Below are positions 32,633 through 40,412 of a stretch of DNA of 64,000 nucleotides, piece after piece. The notes below the pieces were generated by a model, which was not told where the DNA came from, ran no database searches, and was given only the letters and a program-made list of their open reading frames with translations. Location of the stretch: contig NZ_KB911581.1 in NCBI RefSeq assembly GCF_000383595.1, positions 2,013,342-2,077,341 of the forward strand, given 5' to 3'. Both the position numbers and the translations under genes were made by a program. The first letter of the stretch is position 1. Each line of letters begins with the position of its first letter. The DNA is from Streptomyces bottropensis ATCC 25435. Lineage in GTDB: Bacteria; Actinomycetota; Actinomycetes; Streptomycetales; Streptomycetaceae.

Positions 32633-33808
32633 GTGACGAACAAGACCACCGAGCACAGCGGGGACGTCCGTCTCTCCGGCATCGGCAAGACCTACGACAA
32701 CGGCTTCACCGCCGTGCACCCGCTGGACCTGACCGTTCCCCAGGGCTCCTTCTTCGCCCTGCTCGGCGCCTCCGGCTGCGGCAAGACGACCACCCTTCGC
32801 ATGATCGCCGGTCTGGAGGAGCCCACCACGGGCACCGTGCACCTCGGAGACCAGGAGGTCACCCGGCTGCCGCCCTACAAGCGGCCGGTGAACACCGTCT
32901 TCCAGTCGTACGCCCTCTTCCCGCACCTGGACATCTTCGAGAACGTCGCCTTCGGGCTGCGCCGGCGCGGCATCAAGTCGGTGAAGAAGCAGGTCGAGAA
33001 CATGCTGGAGCTCGTGCAGCTGGGGGAGCAGGCGCGTAAGAAGCCGCACCAGCTCTCCGGCGGCCAGCAGCAGCGCGTCGCCGTCGCCCGGGCGCTGATC
33101 AACACGCCCAAGGTGCTGCTCCTGGACGAGCCGCTCGGCGCCCTCGACCTCAAGCTGCGCCGCCAGATGCAGCTGGAGCTCAAGCGCATCCAGACCGAGG
33201 TCGGCATCACCTTCGTGCACGTCACGCACGACCAGGAGGAGGCCATGACGATGGCCGACACGGTCGCCGTGATGAACGGCGGCAGGGTCGAGCAGCTCGG
33301 CTCGCCGACCGACCTGTACGAGAACCCGCAGACCACCTTCGTCGCCAACTTTCTCGGCACCTCCAACCTCATCGAGGCCGAGGTCGACTCCCGCAGCGGC
33401 GGCGAGATCGTGCTGAAGGCGGGCGGCGGCAAGCTGGTACTGCCCGAGGCGCGGTACTCCGGGCCGACCACGACCGGCGGCAGGGTGCTGGTCGGCGTCC
33501 GCCCCGAGAAGATCTCCCTCACCCACGCCGACGAGGCGGGCGAGATCCCCGTCGGCCGCAACCGGATCACCGGCAAGATCGCCGACTCCTCCTTCATCGG
33601 CGTCTCCACGCAGTACGTCATCGACAGCCCCGTCTGTCCCGAGTTCGAGGTCTACGCCCAGAACATCGACCGTGACGACCGGCTGGTGCCCGGCGCCGAG
33701 GTCGTCCTGCACTGGAACCCGGCCCACACCTTCGGCCTGGACGCCGCCCAGTCCCTGCTTGCCGGGACGACGGGCTCCGCCGGCATCCAGGAAGAGGCGA
33801 CGCTCTGA
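32633..33808 (+). CDS. potA: Spermidine/putrescine ABC transporter ATP-binding protein
   Basis: A ~391-residue importer ATPase. Walker A is GASGCGKTT, the Q-loop lies in TVFQSYALFPHLDIFENVAF, the signature is LSGGQQQR, Walker B is VLLLDEPLGALD, and the switch His is in HVTHDQEEAMTMADT. A C-terminal TOBE domain (residues ~285-385) follows. GTG 32633 is preferred because GGGGG at 32618-32622 stands 10 bases before it; the GTG at 32624 overlaps the potD stop and leaves only one base. Coupled translation with potD is likely. Confidence 0.93.
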   Translation: MTNKTTEHSGDVRLSGIGKTYDNGFTAVHPLDLTVPQGSFFALLGASGCGKTTTLRMIAGLEEPTTGTVHLGDQEVTRLPPYKRPVNTVFQSYALFPHLDIFENVAFGLRRRGIKSVKKQVENMLELVQLGEQARKKPHQLSGGQQQRVAVARALINTPKVLLLDEPLGALDLKLRRQMQLELKRIQTEVGITFVHVTHDQEEAMTMADTVAVMNGGRVEQLGSPTDLYENPQTTFVANFLGTSNLIEAEVDSRSGGEIVLKAGGGKLVLPEARYSGPTTTGGRVLVGVRPEKISLTHADEAGEIPVGRNRITGKIADSSFIGVSTQYVIDSPVCPEFEVYAQNIDRDDRLVPGAEVVLHWNPAHTFGLDAAQSLLAGTTGSAGIQEEATL

Positions 33809-34737
33809 TGGCGACGCTCACCGAGGCGCCGCCGCCTCTGACCCCGACCGCGCCCGGGAAGAAGCCGCCACGCAGGAGGGGCCGCCTCACGCTGTACTGG
33901 CTGCTGCTGCCCGGCATCCTCTGGCTGGTCGTCTTCTTCGCGCTGCCGATGATCTACCAGGCCTCCACGTCCGTGCAGACGGGCTCCCTGGAGGAGGGCT
34001 ACAAGGTCACCTGGCACTTCGCCACCTACTGGGACGCGCTGTCCGAGTACTGGCCGCAGTTCCTGCGCTCGATCCTGTACGCCGGCGCCGCCACGATCCT
34101 GTGCCTCGTCCTCGGCTACCCGCTCGCGTACCTCATCGCGTTCCGCGCGGGACGCTGGCGGAACCTGATCATGATCCTGGTGATCGCGCCGTTCTTCACC
34201 AGCTTCCTGATCCGCACCCTCGCCTGGAAGACGATCCTCGCGGACGGCGGCCCGGTCGTCGGCGCCCTCAACACCCTGCACGTCCTGGACGTCACCGACT
34301 GGCTCGGCTGGACGGCCGGCGACCGCGTGCTGGCCACGCCGCTCGCGGTGGTGTGCGGTCTGACCTACAACTTCCTGCCGTTCATGATCCTTCCGCTCTA
34401 CACCTCCCTGGAGCGCATCGACGGACGGCTGCACGAGGCCGCGGGCGACCTGTACGCCAAGCCGGTCACCACCTTCCGCAAGGTGACCTTCCCGCTGTCG
34501 ATGCCGGGCGTGGTCTCCGGCACGCTGCTGACCTTCATCCCGGCGGCCGGCGACTACGTCAACGCGGACCTGCTCGGATCCACGGACACACGCATGGTCG
34601 GAAACGTGATCCAGACGCAGTTCCTGCGCATCCTGGACTACCCGACGGCCGCGGCGCTCTCCTTCATCCTGATGGCCGCGATTCTCTTCATGGTCACGCT
34701 CTACATCCGCAGGTCGGGGACGGAGGATCTGGTTTAA
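33808..34737 (+). CDS. potB: Spermidine/putrescine ABC transporter permease PotB
   Basis: A 309-residue membrane protein with about six helices and a Pro-rich cytoplasmic N-terminus. It has the PotB-type core LIMILVIAPFFTSFLIRTLA and W, and the EAA loop HEAAGDLYAKPVTTFRKVTF. The start ATG overlaps the potA stop (TGATG) by one base. It forms the membrane channel with PotC. Confidence 0.93.
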   Translation: MATLTEAPPPLTPTAPGKKPPRRRGRLTLYWLLLPGILWLVVFFALPMIYQASTSVQTGSLEEGYKVTWHFATYWDALSEYWPQFLRSILYAGAATILCLVLGYPLAYLIAFRAGRWRNLIMILVIAPFFTSFLIRTLAWKTILADGGPVVGALNTLHVLDVTDWLGWTAGDRVLATPLAVVCGLTYNFLPFMILPLYTSLERIDGRLHEAAGDLYAKPVTTFRKVTFPLSMPGVVSGTLLTFIPAAGDYVNADLLGSTDTRMVGNVIQTQFLRILDYPTAAALSFILMAAILFMVTLYIRRSGTEDLV

Positions 34738-35538
34738 ATGGCCTTCGTCAACTGGCTCAAGCGCCATCTCGTCGTCATCGCGGGACTGTGCACGCTCGGT
34801 TATCTGCTGCTGCCGAACGTCGTGGTCACGGTGTTCTCCTTCAACAAGCCGAAGGGCCGCTTCAACTACCAGTGGCAGCAGTTCTCCACGGACGCCTGGC
34901 AGGACCCCTGTGGGGTGGCCGGCATGTGCGGCTCGCTCTCCCTCAGCCTCCAGATCGCGTTCTGGGCGACGCTCGGCGCGACCGTCCTCGGCACGATGAT
35001 CGCCTTCGCTCTGGTCCGCTACCGCTTCCGGGCCCGCGGCGCCGTGAACTCGCTGATCTTCCTGCCGATGGCGATGCCCGAGGTCGTCATGGCGGCCTCG
35101 CTGCTCACCCTGTTCCTCAACATGGGCGCCCAACTGGGCTTCTGGACCGTCCTCATCGCGCACATCATGTTCTGCCTGAGCTTCGTCGTCACGGCGGTCA
35201 AGGCGCGCGTGATGTCGATGGACCCGCGCCTGGAGCAGGCCGCCCAGGACCTCTACGCCGGGCCCTTCCAGACCTTCATCAGGGTCACCCTGCCGATCGC
35301 CGCCCCCGGAATCGCCGCGGGCGCGATGCTCGCCTTCGCACTCTCCTTCGACGATTTCATCATCACCAATTTCAACGCGGGCTCGACCGTCACCTTCCCC
35401 ATGTTCGTCTGGGGTTCGGCGCAGCGCGGAACGCCCGTCCAGATCAATGTCATCGGTACGGCCATGTTCCTGGTCGCCGTCCTGCTGGTGCTGGTCTCCA
35501 TGGTCATCGGCAACCGCCGTGCCAAGCAGAAGGCATAA
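34738..35538 (+). CDS. potC: Spermidine/putrescine ABC transporter permease PotC
   Basis: A 266-residue, six-helix permease. Typical PotC blocks are VVVTVFSFNKPKGRFNYQWQ, FLPMAMPEVVMAASLLTLF, the EAA loop EQAAQDLYAGPFQTFIRVTL, and the late ALSFDDFIITNFNAGSTVTF. Its ATG immediately follows the potB stop (TAAATG). The FAD oxidoreductase gene begins 34 bases downstream. Confidence 0.93.
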   Translation: MAFVNWLKRHLVVIAGLCTLGYLLLPNVVVTVFSFNKPKGRFNYQWQQFSTDAWQDPCGVAGMCGSLSLSLQIAFWATLGATVLGTMIAFALVRYRFRARGAVNSLIFLPMAMPEVVMAASLLTLFLNMGAQLGFWTVLIAHIMFCLSFVVTAVKARVMSMDPRLEQAAQDLYAGPFQTFIRVTLPIAAPGIAAGAMLAFALSFDDFIITNFNAGSTVTFPMFVWGSAQRGTPVQINVIGTAMFLVAVLLVLVSMVIGNRRAKQKA

Positions 35539-35572
35539 GCCTTTCGCGCACCTTCCGTAGGGAGTTGAAATC

Positions 35573-36991
35573 ATGGCCCCGAGCGCCATGAGCCGTTGGA
35601 CGAAGTCGCTCTCCGAAGCCCAGCCGGTCCCGTACTGGCTCGAAGACCCGGGCCAACCCCGCCCCGAGCCCGCGCTCACCGGCGCGGAGACCTGCGACCT
35701 CCTGGTCGTCGGCGGTGGCTACAGCGGACTGTGGACGGCGCTGCTCGCCAAGGAGCGCGACCCGGGACGGGACGTCGTCCTGCTGGAGGGCCGTGAGGTG
35801 GGCTGGGCCGCCTCCGGCCGCAACGGCGGCTTCTGCGCCGCGTCGCTCACCCACGGCCTGGCCAACGGGCTCGCCCGCTGGCCCGAGGAGATCCACAAGC
35901 TGGAGGAACTGGGCGCCCGCAACCTCGACGAGATCGAGGCGGCGGTCGCCCGGCACGGCCTGGACTGCGACTTCGAACGCACCGGCGAGATCGACGTCGC
36001 CACCGAGACCTACCAGGCCCGGGAACTGCGGGACTGGTACGACGAGATCGCCGGCAAGGGTCTCGCCGACGGCATCGAGTTCCTGGACGCCGACGCGGTC
36101 CGCGAGCAGGTCGCCTCGCCGACCTTCCGGGCGGGCCTGTACGACCGCCGGGGCGTCGCCATGCTGCACCCCGCCAAACTCGCCTGGGGCCTCAAGCGGG
36201 CCTGCCTGAACCTCGGCGTCCGCGTCTACGAGCACACCCCCGCGCTGAGCCTGAAGGCGCACGGCCCCGGCATGGCCGTCCGCACTCCCTACGGTCAGGT
36301 CCGTACCCGGCAGGTGGCGCTCGGCACGAACATCTTCCCCAGCCTGGTCAGGCGCGTCCGCGCGTACACCGTCCCGGTCTACGACTACGCCCTGATGACG
36401 GAGCCGCTGACCGCCGAGCAGCTGGCGTCGGTCGGCTGGAAGAACCGGCAGGGGCTCGGGGACGCGGCGAACCAGTTCCACTACTTCCGGCTCAGCGCCG
36501 ACAACCGCATCCTCTGGGGCGGCTACGACGCGGTGTACCAGTACGGCGGCCGGGTGCGGGCCGAGTACGACGACCGGCCGGAGACGTACGCCAAGCTCGC
36601 CGGGCACTTCTTCACCTGCTTCCCGCAGCTGGAGGGCCTCCGCTTCACCCACGCCTGGGGCGGCGCGATCGACACCTGCTCCCGCTTCTCGGCGTTCTTC
36701 GGCACCGCCCACCAGGGCAAAGTCGCCTATGCGGCCGGGTATACGGGGCTGGGGGTGGGCGCCACCCGGTTCGGCGCCGACGTCATGCTCGACCTGCTCG
36801 CGGGCGAGCGCACGGAGCGCACCGAGCTGGAGATGGTCCGCAGGAAGCCGCTGCCGTTCCCGCCCGAGCCCTTCGCCTGGACCGGCATCGCTCTCACCAA
36901 GTGGTCCCTGGCCCGCGCCGACTCCCACGCCGGTCGCCGCAACCTGTGGCTGAAGGCCATGGACCGGCTGGGACTGGGCTTCGACAGCTGA
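35573..36991 (+). CDS. FAD-dependent amine oxidase (PuuB/DAO-like), polyamine catabolism
   Basis: A 472-residue DAO-superfamily flavoprotein. The N-terminal dinucleotide site reads LLVVGGGYSGLWTALLAKER with the ribose-binding Glu in VVLLEG. The GWAASGRNGGFC stretch is typical of the group that includes gamma-glutamylputrescine oxidase PuuB. The C-terminal flavin-contacting segment is AAGYTGLGVGATRFGADVML. It is the last gene of the ALDH-potDABC operon, which supports a role in oxidising imported polyamines or their gamma-glutamyl conjugates. The conjugating synthetase is not in the window, so the exact substrate stays open. Confidence 0.85.
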   Translation: MAPSAMSRWTKSLSEAQPVPYWLEDPGQPRPEPALTGAETCDLLVVGGGYSGLWTALLAKERDPGRDVVLLEGREVGWAASGRNGGFCAASLTHGLANGLARWPEEIHKLEELGARNLDEIEAAVARHGLDCDFERTGEIDVATETYQARELRDWYDEIAGKGLADGIEFLDADAVREQVASPTFRAGLYDRRGVAMLHPAKLAWGLKRACLNLGVRVYEHTPALSLKAHGPGMAVRTPYGQVRTRQVALGTNIFPSLVRRVRAYTVPVYDYALMTEPLTAEQLASVGWKNRQGLGDAANQFHYFRLSADNRILWGGYDAVYQYGGRVRAEYDDRPETYAKLAGHFFTCFPQLEGLRFTHAWGGAIDTCSRFSAFFGTAHQGKVAYAAGYTGLGVGATRFGADVMLDLLAGERTERTELEMVRRKPLPFPPEPFAWTGIALTKWSLARADSHAGRRNLWLKAMDRLGLGFDS

Positions 36992-37191
36992 GGCGCGGAC
37001 CGGAATCCCGTGCTCAGCGGGGCGTGAAGGTGTGCGCGTGATCAACGGGCGTACGCCCTGCTGGGCGGTGTTACTCCATTCACCACCAAGAAGTGGTCCG
37101 AACCCGCGTAATGCCCGGCCGGAACCTCTGTCTGTGCTCCTGACGCGAAAACCGCGTCCGACGGAGCACTAGAGAGAGGAAGGTCCCTGTC

Positions 37192-37656
37192 ATGACTGGG
37201 GCCAAGACGGCGGCCGAGTGGCTGGCATCCGTATCACCGGATCCCGAGGCCTGCCGCTGGGAGTGGGAGCGCAACCCCCTGGGGGTCGCCCTGCTTCCGG
37301 CCGGCAGGGCCTGGGACGTGCTGATCCTGCCGGGCCTGCTCGGCTATCCCACCCTCGATGTCCTCACCCGCATCATCGACCGGCCCGGACCCGTGCTCGC
37401 CGACTTCGGCGACGACCGCATGGGGTTCTTCGTCCCGCCGGGCACGGCGTCGCGATGGCTCGGCACGGGGGTGCGCAGCGCGGGCGGCGGCACCTGGATC
37501 GTGGTGCCGTACCCGGGACGGCAGACCGGCGGAGTCCGCTGGCTGATCCCGCCGGACGGCAGCGGCACCCTCACCGATCCGGCACTGCTCGAACTGGCGA
37601 TGCACGAGGCGGCGGCGAGCCTCGCCAGGGACGAGGACCGGCAGCCGGGGTACTGA
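37192..37656 (+). CDS. Small protein of unknown function (possible primase-polymerase N-terminal-like fold)
   Basis: A 154-residue soluble protein. The segments CRWEWERNPLGVALLPAGRAWDVL and GTWIVVPYPGRQTGGVRWLIPP resemble what streptomycete annotations sometimes label bifunctional DNA primase/polymerase N-terminal domain. I see no catalytic acidic motif to support polymerase activity. ATG at 37192 follows GAGAGAGGAAGG. It has a ~200-base upstream gap. Treat it as a hypothetical protein. Confidence 0.7.
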   Translation: MTGAKTAAEWLASVSPDPEACRWEWERNPLGVALLPAGRAWDVLILPGLLGYPTLDVLTRIIDRPGPVLADFGDDRMGFFVPPGTASRWLGTGVRSAGGGTWIVVPYPGRQTGGVRWLIPPDGSGTLTDPALLELAMHEAAASLARDEDRQPGY

Positions 37657-37763
37657 GGACCGCATGCGGTGACGGCGGCCGTCCCCCGGCCGCCCGGATG
37701 TGGTGACGGCGGCCCTCCCCGGCCACGCGCACCTGTCGGCCGCCCGTGCGGCCGACGCGGACG

Positions 37764-38606
37764 TCACCCGGGAGGACTCCGGCGTACCCCGGACCACAGC
37801 GAGGAGAGCAGCGGCACGCACACGCACCAGCTCGCCACCACGTCGAGCGGCCAGTGGTAACCCTGGCGCACCAGACCGAAGCCGACCCCGATGTTCACCA
37901 CGACCGCGAGCACGACGACCGCACGGCGCGCGGGGGCGCCGCGCAGCAGGGGCAGCAGGAGCAGGACGGCGGCGCCGTACGCGACGGAGGCGGTCGCGGT
38001 GTGGCCGGACGGGTAGAAACCCGTGCCCGGGCCCATGATCGGCGGACCGGACCGGGCGATGAGCTCCTTCAGCGGGATCACCCAGAGCGGTACGGCGGCC
38101 AGCAGGAGCGCGGCCGCGGCGGACGGCCGCCACCAGTGCTCCCGGCCGGCGGCACGCGCACGCCACGCGACATACAGCAGGACGAGGGCGAGGACCGGGA
38201 CGGCGACCGTGATTCCGCCGAGGTCGGCGAGGAACCGCGTGGGGGCGCCGCGGTGGACGAGCACGTCGCTGAGGCGTTCGTCCGCGCGGGCCAGGGGGCC
38301 GTGCGCGAGGATCTGCCAGGTGATCAGGGCGAAGAGGAGGGCCGGGGCGCCGACAAGGAGGAGGGCGGCGCGGCGGCCCGGGAGGATGGTCGGCCGTCCT
38401 CGAACAGGGGGGGTGGTTCGAGGACGGCCGTCCGGATCGGTGTGCCGCACGCCCCGGGGGGTTTGGGACGGGCGGCCATCCGATCGGTGAGGAGATCCGG
38501 AGCCGGAAGCTCCGGGTGTGTGCGCGAGGGCACGACCAGGGCGAAGCTGGGGAGGCCCCGACCCGGTGTCACCCACAGTCCCCTGCGGGCGGGGTGTATC
38601 TCTCAT
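37764..38606 (-). CDS. PAP2-superfamily membrane phosphatase
   Basis: A protein of up to 280 residues with about five or six membrane helices. The three phosphatase motifs are visible: KELIARSGPP (weak form of KxxxxxxRP), PSGHTATASVAYG, and the final RQGYHWPLDVVAS carrying the catalytic His and Asp. Members dephosphorylate phosphatidic acid or undecaprenyl pyrophosphate. The first ~75 residues are Pro/Arg/Gly-rich and could be non-coding. The first ATG at 38606 has a GGAG nearby (GGAGCAGATG), so I keep it with reservation. Confidence 0.8.
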   Translation of the reverse strand: MRDTPRPQGTVGDTGSGPPQLRPGRALAHTPGASGSGSPHRSDGRPSQTPRGVRHTDPDGRPRTTPPVRGRPTILPGRRAALLLVGAPALLFALITWQILAHGPLARADERLSDVLVHRGAPTRFLADLGGITVAVPVLALVLLYVAWRARAAGREHWWRPSAAAALLLAAVPLWVIPLKELIARSGPPIMGPGTGFYPSGHTATASVAYGAAVLLLLPLLRGAPARRAVVVLAVVVNIGVGFGLVRQGYHWPLDVVASWCVCVPLLSSLWSGVRRSPPG

Positions 38607-38795
38607 CTGCTCCAGAACCTACGACAGGGGACGCGGCCACGACAGCCGGAATCGCGACCCGCCATGCACCTTGCACACCTTCTTCACGCGCTCCGACGCT
38701 TGTCCACAGGGACCGGAATCCGGGAGGAGATTCCGCTTCCGGGTTCAGGTCCCTTGACGCGTGGGACGCCGGAGGCGGACGGGGCATTCCGTATG

Positions 38796-38822
38796 CGGGT
38801 GCCCCGTGAGAAGGGGCGCCCG
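38796..38822 (-). terminator. Weak terminator after gabT
   Basis: CGGGTGCCCC (38796-38805) faces GGGGCGCCCG (38813-38822) around a 7-base loop, with one G-T pair. It begins about 18 bases after the gabT stop on the minus strand. Confidence 0.45.
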
Positions 38823-38839
38823 GCACCGTGCCGCGTGGG

Positions 38840-40174
38840 TCAGACGCGGGTGAACGCCTGCTCGATGATGTCCAGGCCCTCGTTCAGGAGGTCCTCGCCG
38901 ATGACGAGCGGCGGCAGGAAACGCAGCACGTTGCCGTAGGTGCCGCAGGTCAGGACCAGCAGGCCCTCCTGGTGGCAGGCCTTCGCCAGCGCGGCGGTCG
39001 CCTCCGGGTTCGGCTCCTTCGTCGTACGGTCCTTGACCAGCTCGATGGCGATCATGGCACCGCGGCCGCGGATGTCGCCGATCAGGTCGAACTTCTCGGC
39101 CATGGCGGTGAGGCGGGCCTTCATCGTCGCCTCGATGCTCTTCGCCCGGGCGTTGAGGTCGAGCTCCTTCATCGTCTCGATCGAGCCGAGGGCGCCCGCA
39201 CAGGCGACGGGGTTGCCGCCGTAGGTGCCGCCGAGGCCGCCCGCGTGCGCCGCGTCCATGATCTCCGCGCGGCCGGTGACGGCGGCGAGCGGGAGGCCGC
39301 CGGCGATGCCCTTGGCGGTGGTGATCAGGTCCGGGACGATGCCCTCGTCCTCACAGGCGAACCACTGGCCGGTGCGGCAGAAGCCCGACTGGATCTCGTC
39401 GGCGACGAAGACGATGCCGTTGTCGGAGGCGAACTTGTTGATGGCCGGCAGGAAGCCCTTGGCGGGCTCGATGAAGCCGCCCTCGCCGAGCACCGGCTCG
39501 ATGATGATCGCGGCCACGTTCTCCGCGCCGACCTGCTTGGCGATCTGGTCGATCGCCTGCGCGGCGGCCTCGGGGCCGGCGTTGTCCGGACCGGTCGGCC
39601 AGCGGTAGCCGTAGGCGACGGGCACGCGGTACACCTCGGGCGCGAACGGGCCGAAGCCGTGCTTGTACGGCATGTTCTTCGCCGTCAGCGCCATCGTGAG
39701 GTTGGTGCGGCCGTGGTAGCCGTGGTCGAAGACGACCACGGCCTGCCGCTTGGTGTACGACCGGGCGATCTTCACCGCGTTCTCGACGGCCTCGGCGCCG
39801 CTGTTGAACAGCGCGGACTTCTTGGCGTGGTCGCCCGGGGTCAGCTCGGCGAGGGCCTCGGCGACGGCGACGTAGCCCTCGTACGGGGTGACCATGAAAC
39901 AGGTGTGCGTGAAGTCCTGGAGCTGGGCGGTGGCCCGGCGGACCACGGCCTCGGCGCTGGCGCCGACGCTCGTGACGGCGATGCCCGAGCCGAAGTCGAT
40001 CAGCCGGTTGCCGTCGACGTCCTCGATGATGCCGCCGCCCGCGCGCGCGGTGAACACCGGCAGCACCGACCCCACCCCCGCCGCGACCGCGGCGACACGA
40101 CGGGCCTGCAGCTCCTGGGACTTCGGTCCGGGGATGGCGGTGACTACGCGGCGCTCCTGGGGAAGTGCGCTCAT
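38840..40174 (-). CDS. gabT: 4-aminobutyrate--2-oxoglutarate transaminase
   Basis: A 444-residue class III aminotransferase that converts GABA to succinic semialdehyde. Motifs are GGIIEDVDGNRLIDFGSGIAVT, the PLP phosphate site FNSGAEAVENAVKIARSYT, VVFDHGYHGRTNLTMALT, the Asp in IVFVADEIQSGFCRTGQWFA, the Schiff-base Lys in LITTAKGIAGGLPLAAVTGR, and GGLGGTYGGNPVACAGALGS. It is closer to classic GabT than the aminotransferase at 18939. It would take the GABA made by the two aldehyde dehydrogenases. It diverges from the VirD4-like gene. Confidence 0.93.
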   Translation of the reverse strand: MSALPQERRVVTAIPGPKSQELQARRVAAVAAGVGSVLPVFTARAGGGIIEDVDGNRLIDFGSGIAVTSVGASAEAVVRRATAQLQDFTHTCFMVTPYEGYVAVAEALAELTPGDHAKKSALFNSGAEAVENAVKIARSYTKRQAVVVFDHGYHGRTNLTMALTAKNMPYKHGFGPFAPEVYRVPVAYGYRWPTGPDNAGPEAAAQAIDQIAKQVGAENVAAIIIEPVLGEGGFIEPAKGFLPAINKFASDNGIVFVADEIQSGFCRTGQWFACEDEGIVPDLITTAKGIAGGLPLAAVTGRAEIMDAAHAGGLGGTYGGNPVACAGALGSIETMKELDLNARAKSIEATMKARLTAMAEKFDLIGDIRGRGAMIAIELVKDRTTKEPNPEATAALAKACHQEGLLVLTCGTYGNVLRFLPPLVIGEDLLNEGLDIIEQAFTRV

Positions 40175-40412
40175 GAGGGGCTCCTGGGGGTCTTACTGAC
40201 GCTTGCCTTCTTTTACTCGCAGGCTAGGACCGGGAAGGAACACTGGGCATGCTCCATGTGGGCGTTGTTGGCGACTCCGCTTGTCCTTGATGGACATGGC
40301 GCGTTGTCGGAGGTGAATCAGTGACCAGTGAGTCACGGACAGGCCGCTTCCTGGCCCGCCCGGCCACGTAAGCGGTGAACTCCCCTTGCGAGGGCGTTAG
40401 ATTGGCTCGCTG

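Noticed and set aside
33652..35679. 675-codon minus-strand frame opposite potB-potC
   Set aside because: Repetitive charged translation and exact opposition to two clear permease genes.
37666..37722. Direct repeat GGTGACGGCGGCC after the 37192-37656 gene
   Set aside because: Two imperfect copies in GC-rich DNA with no associated structure; not distinguishable from chance.
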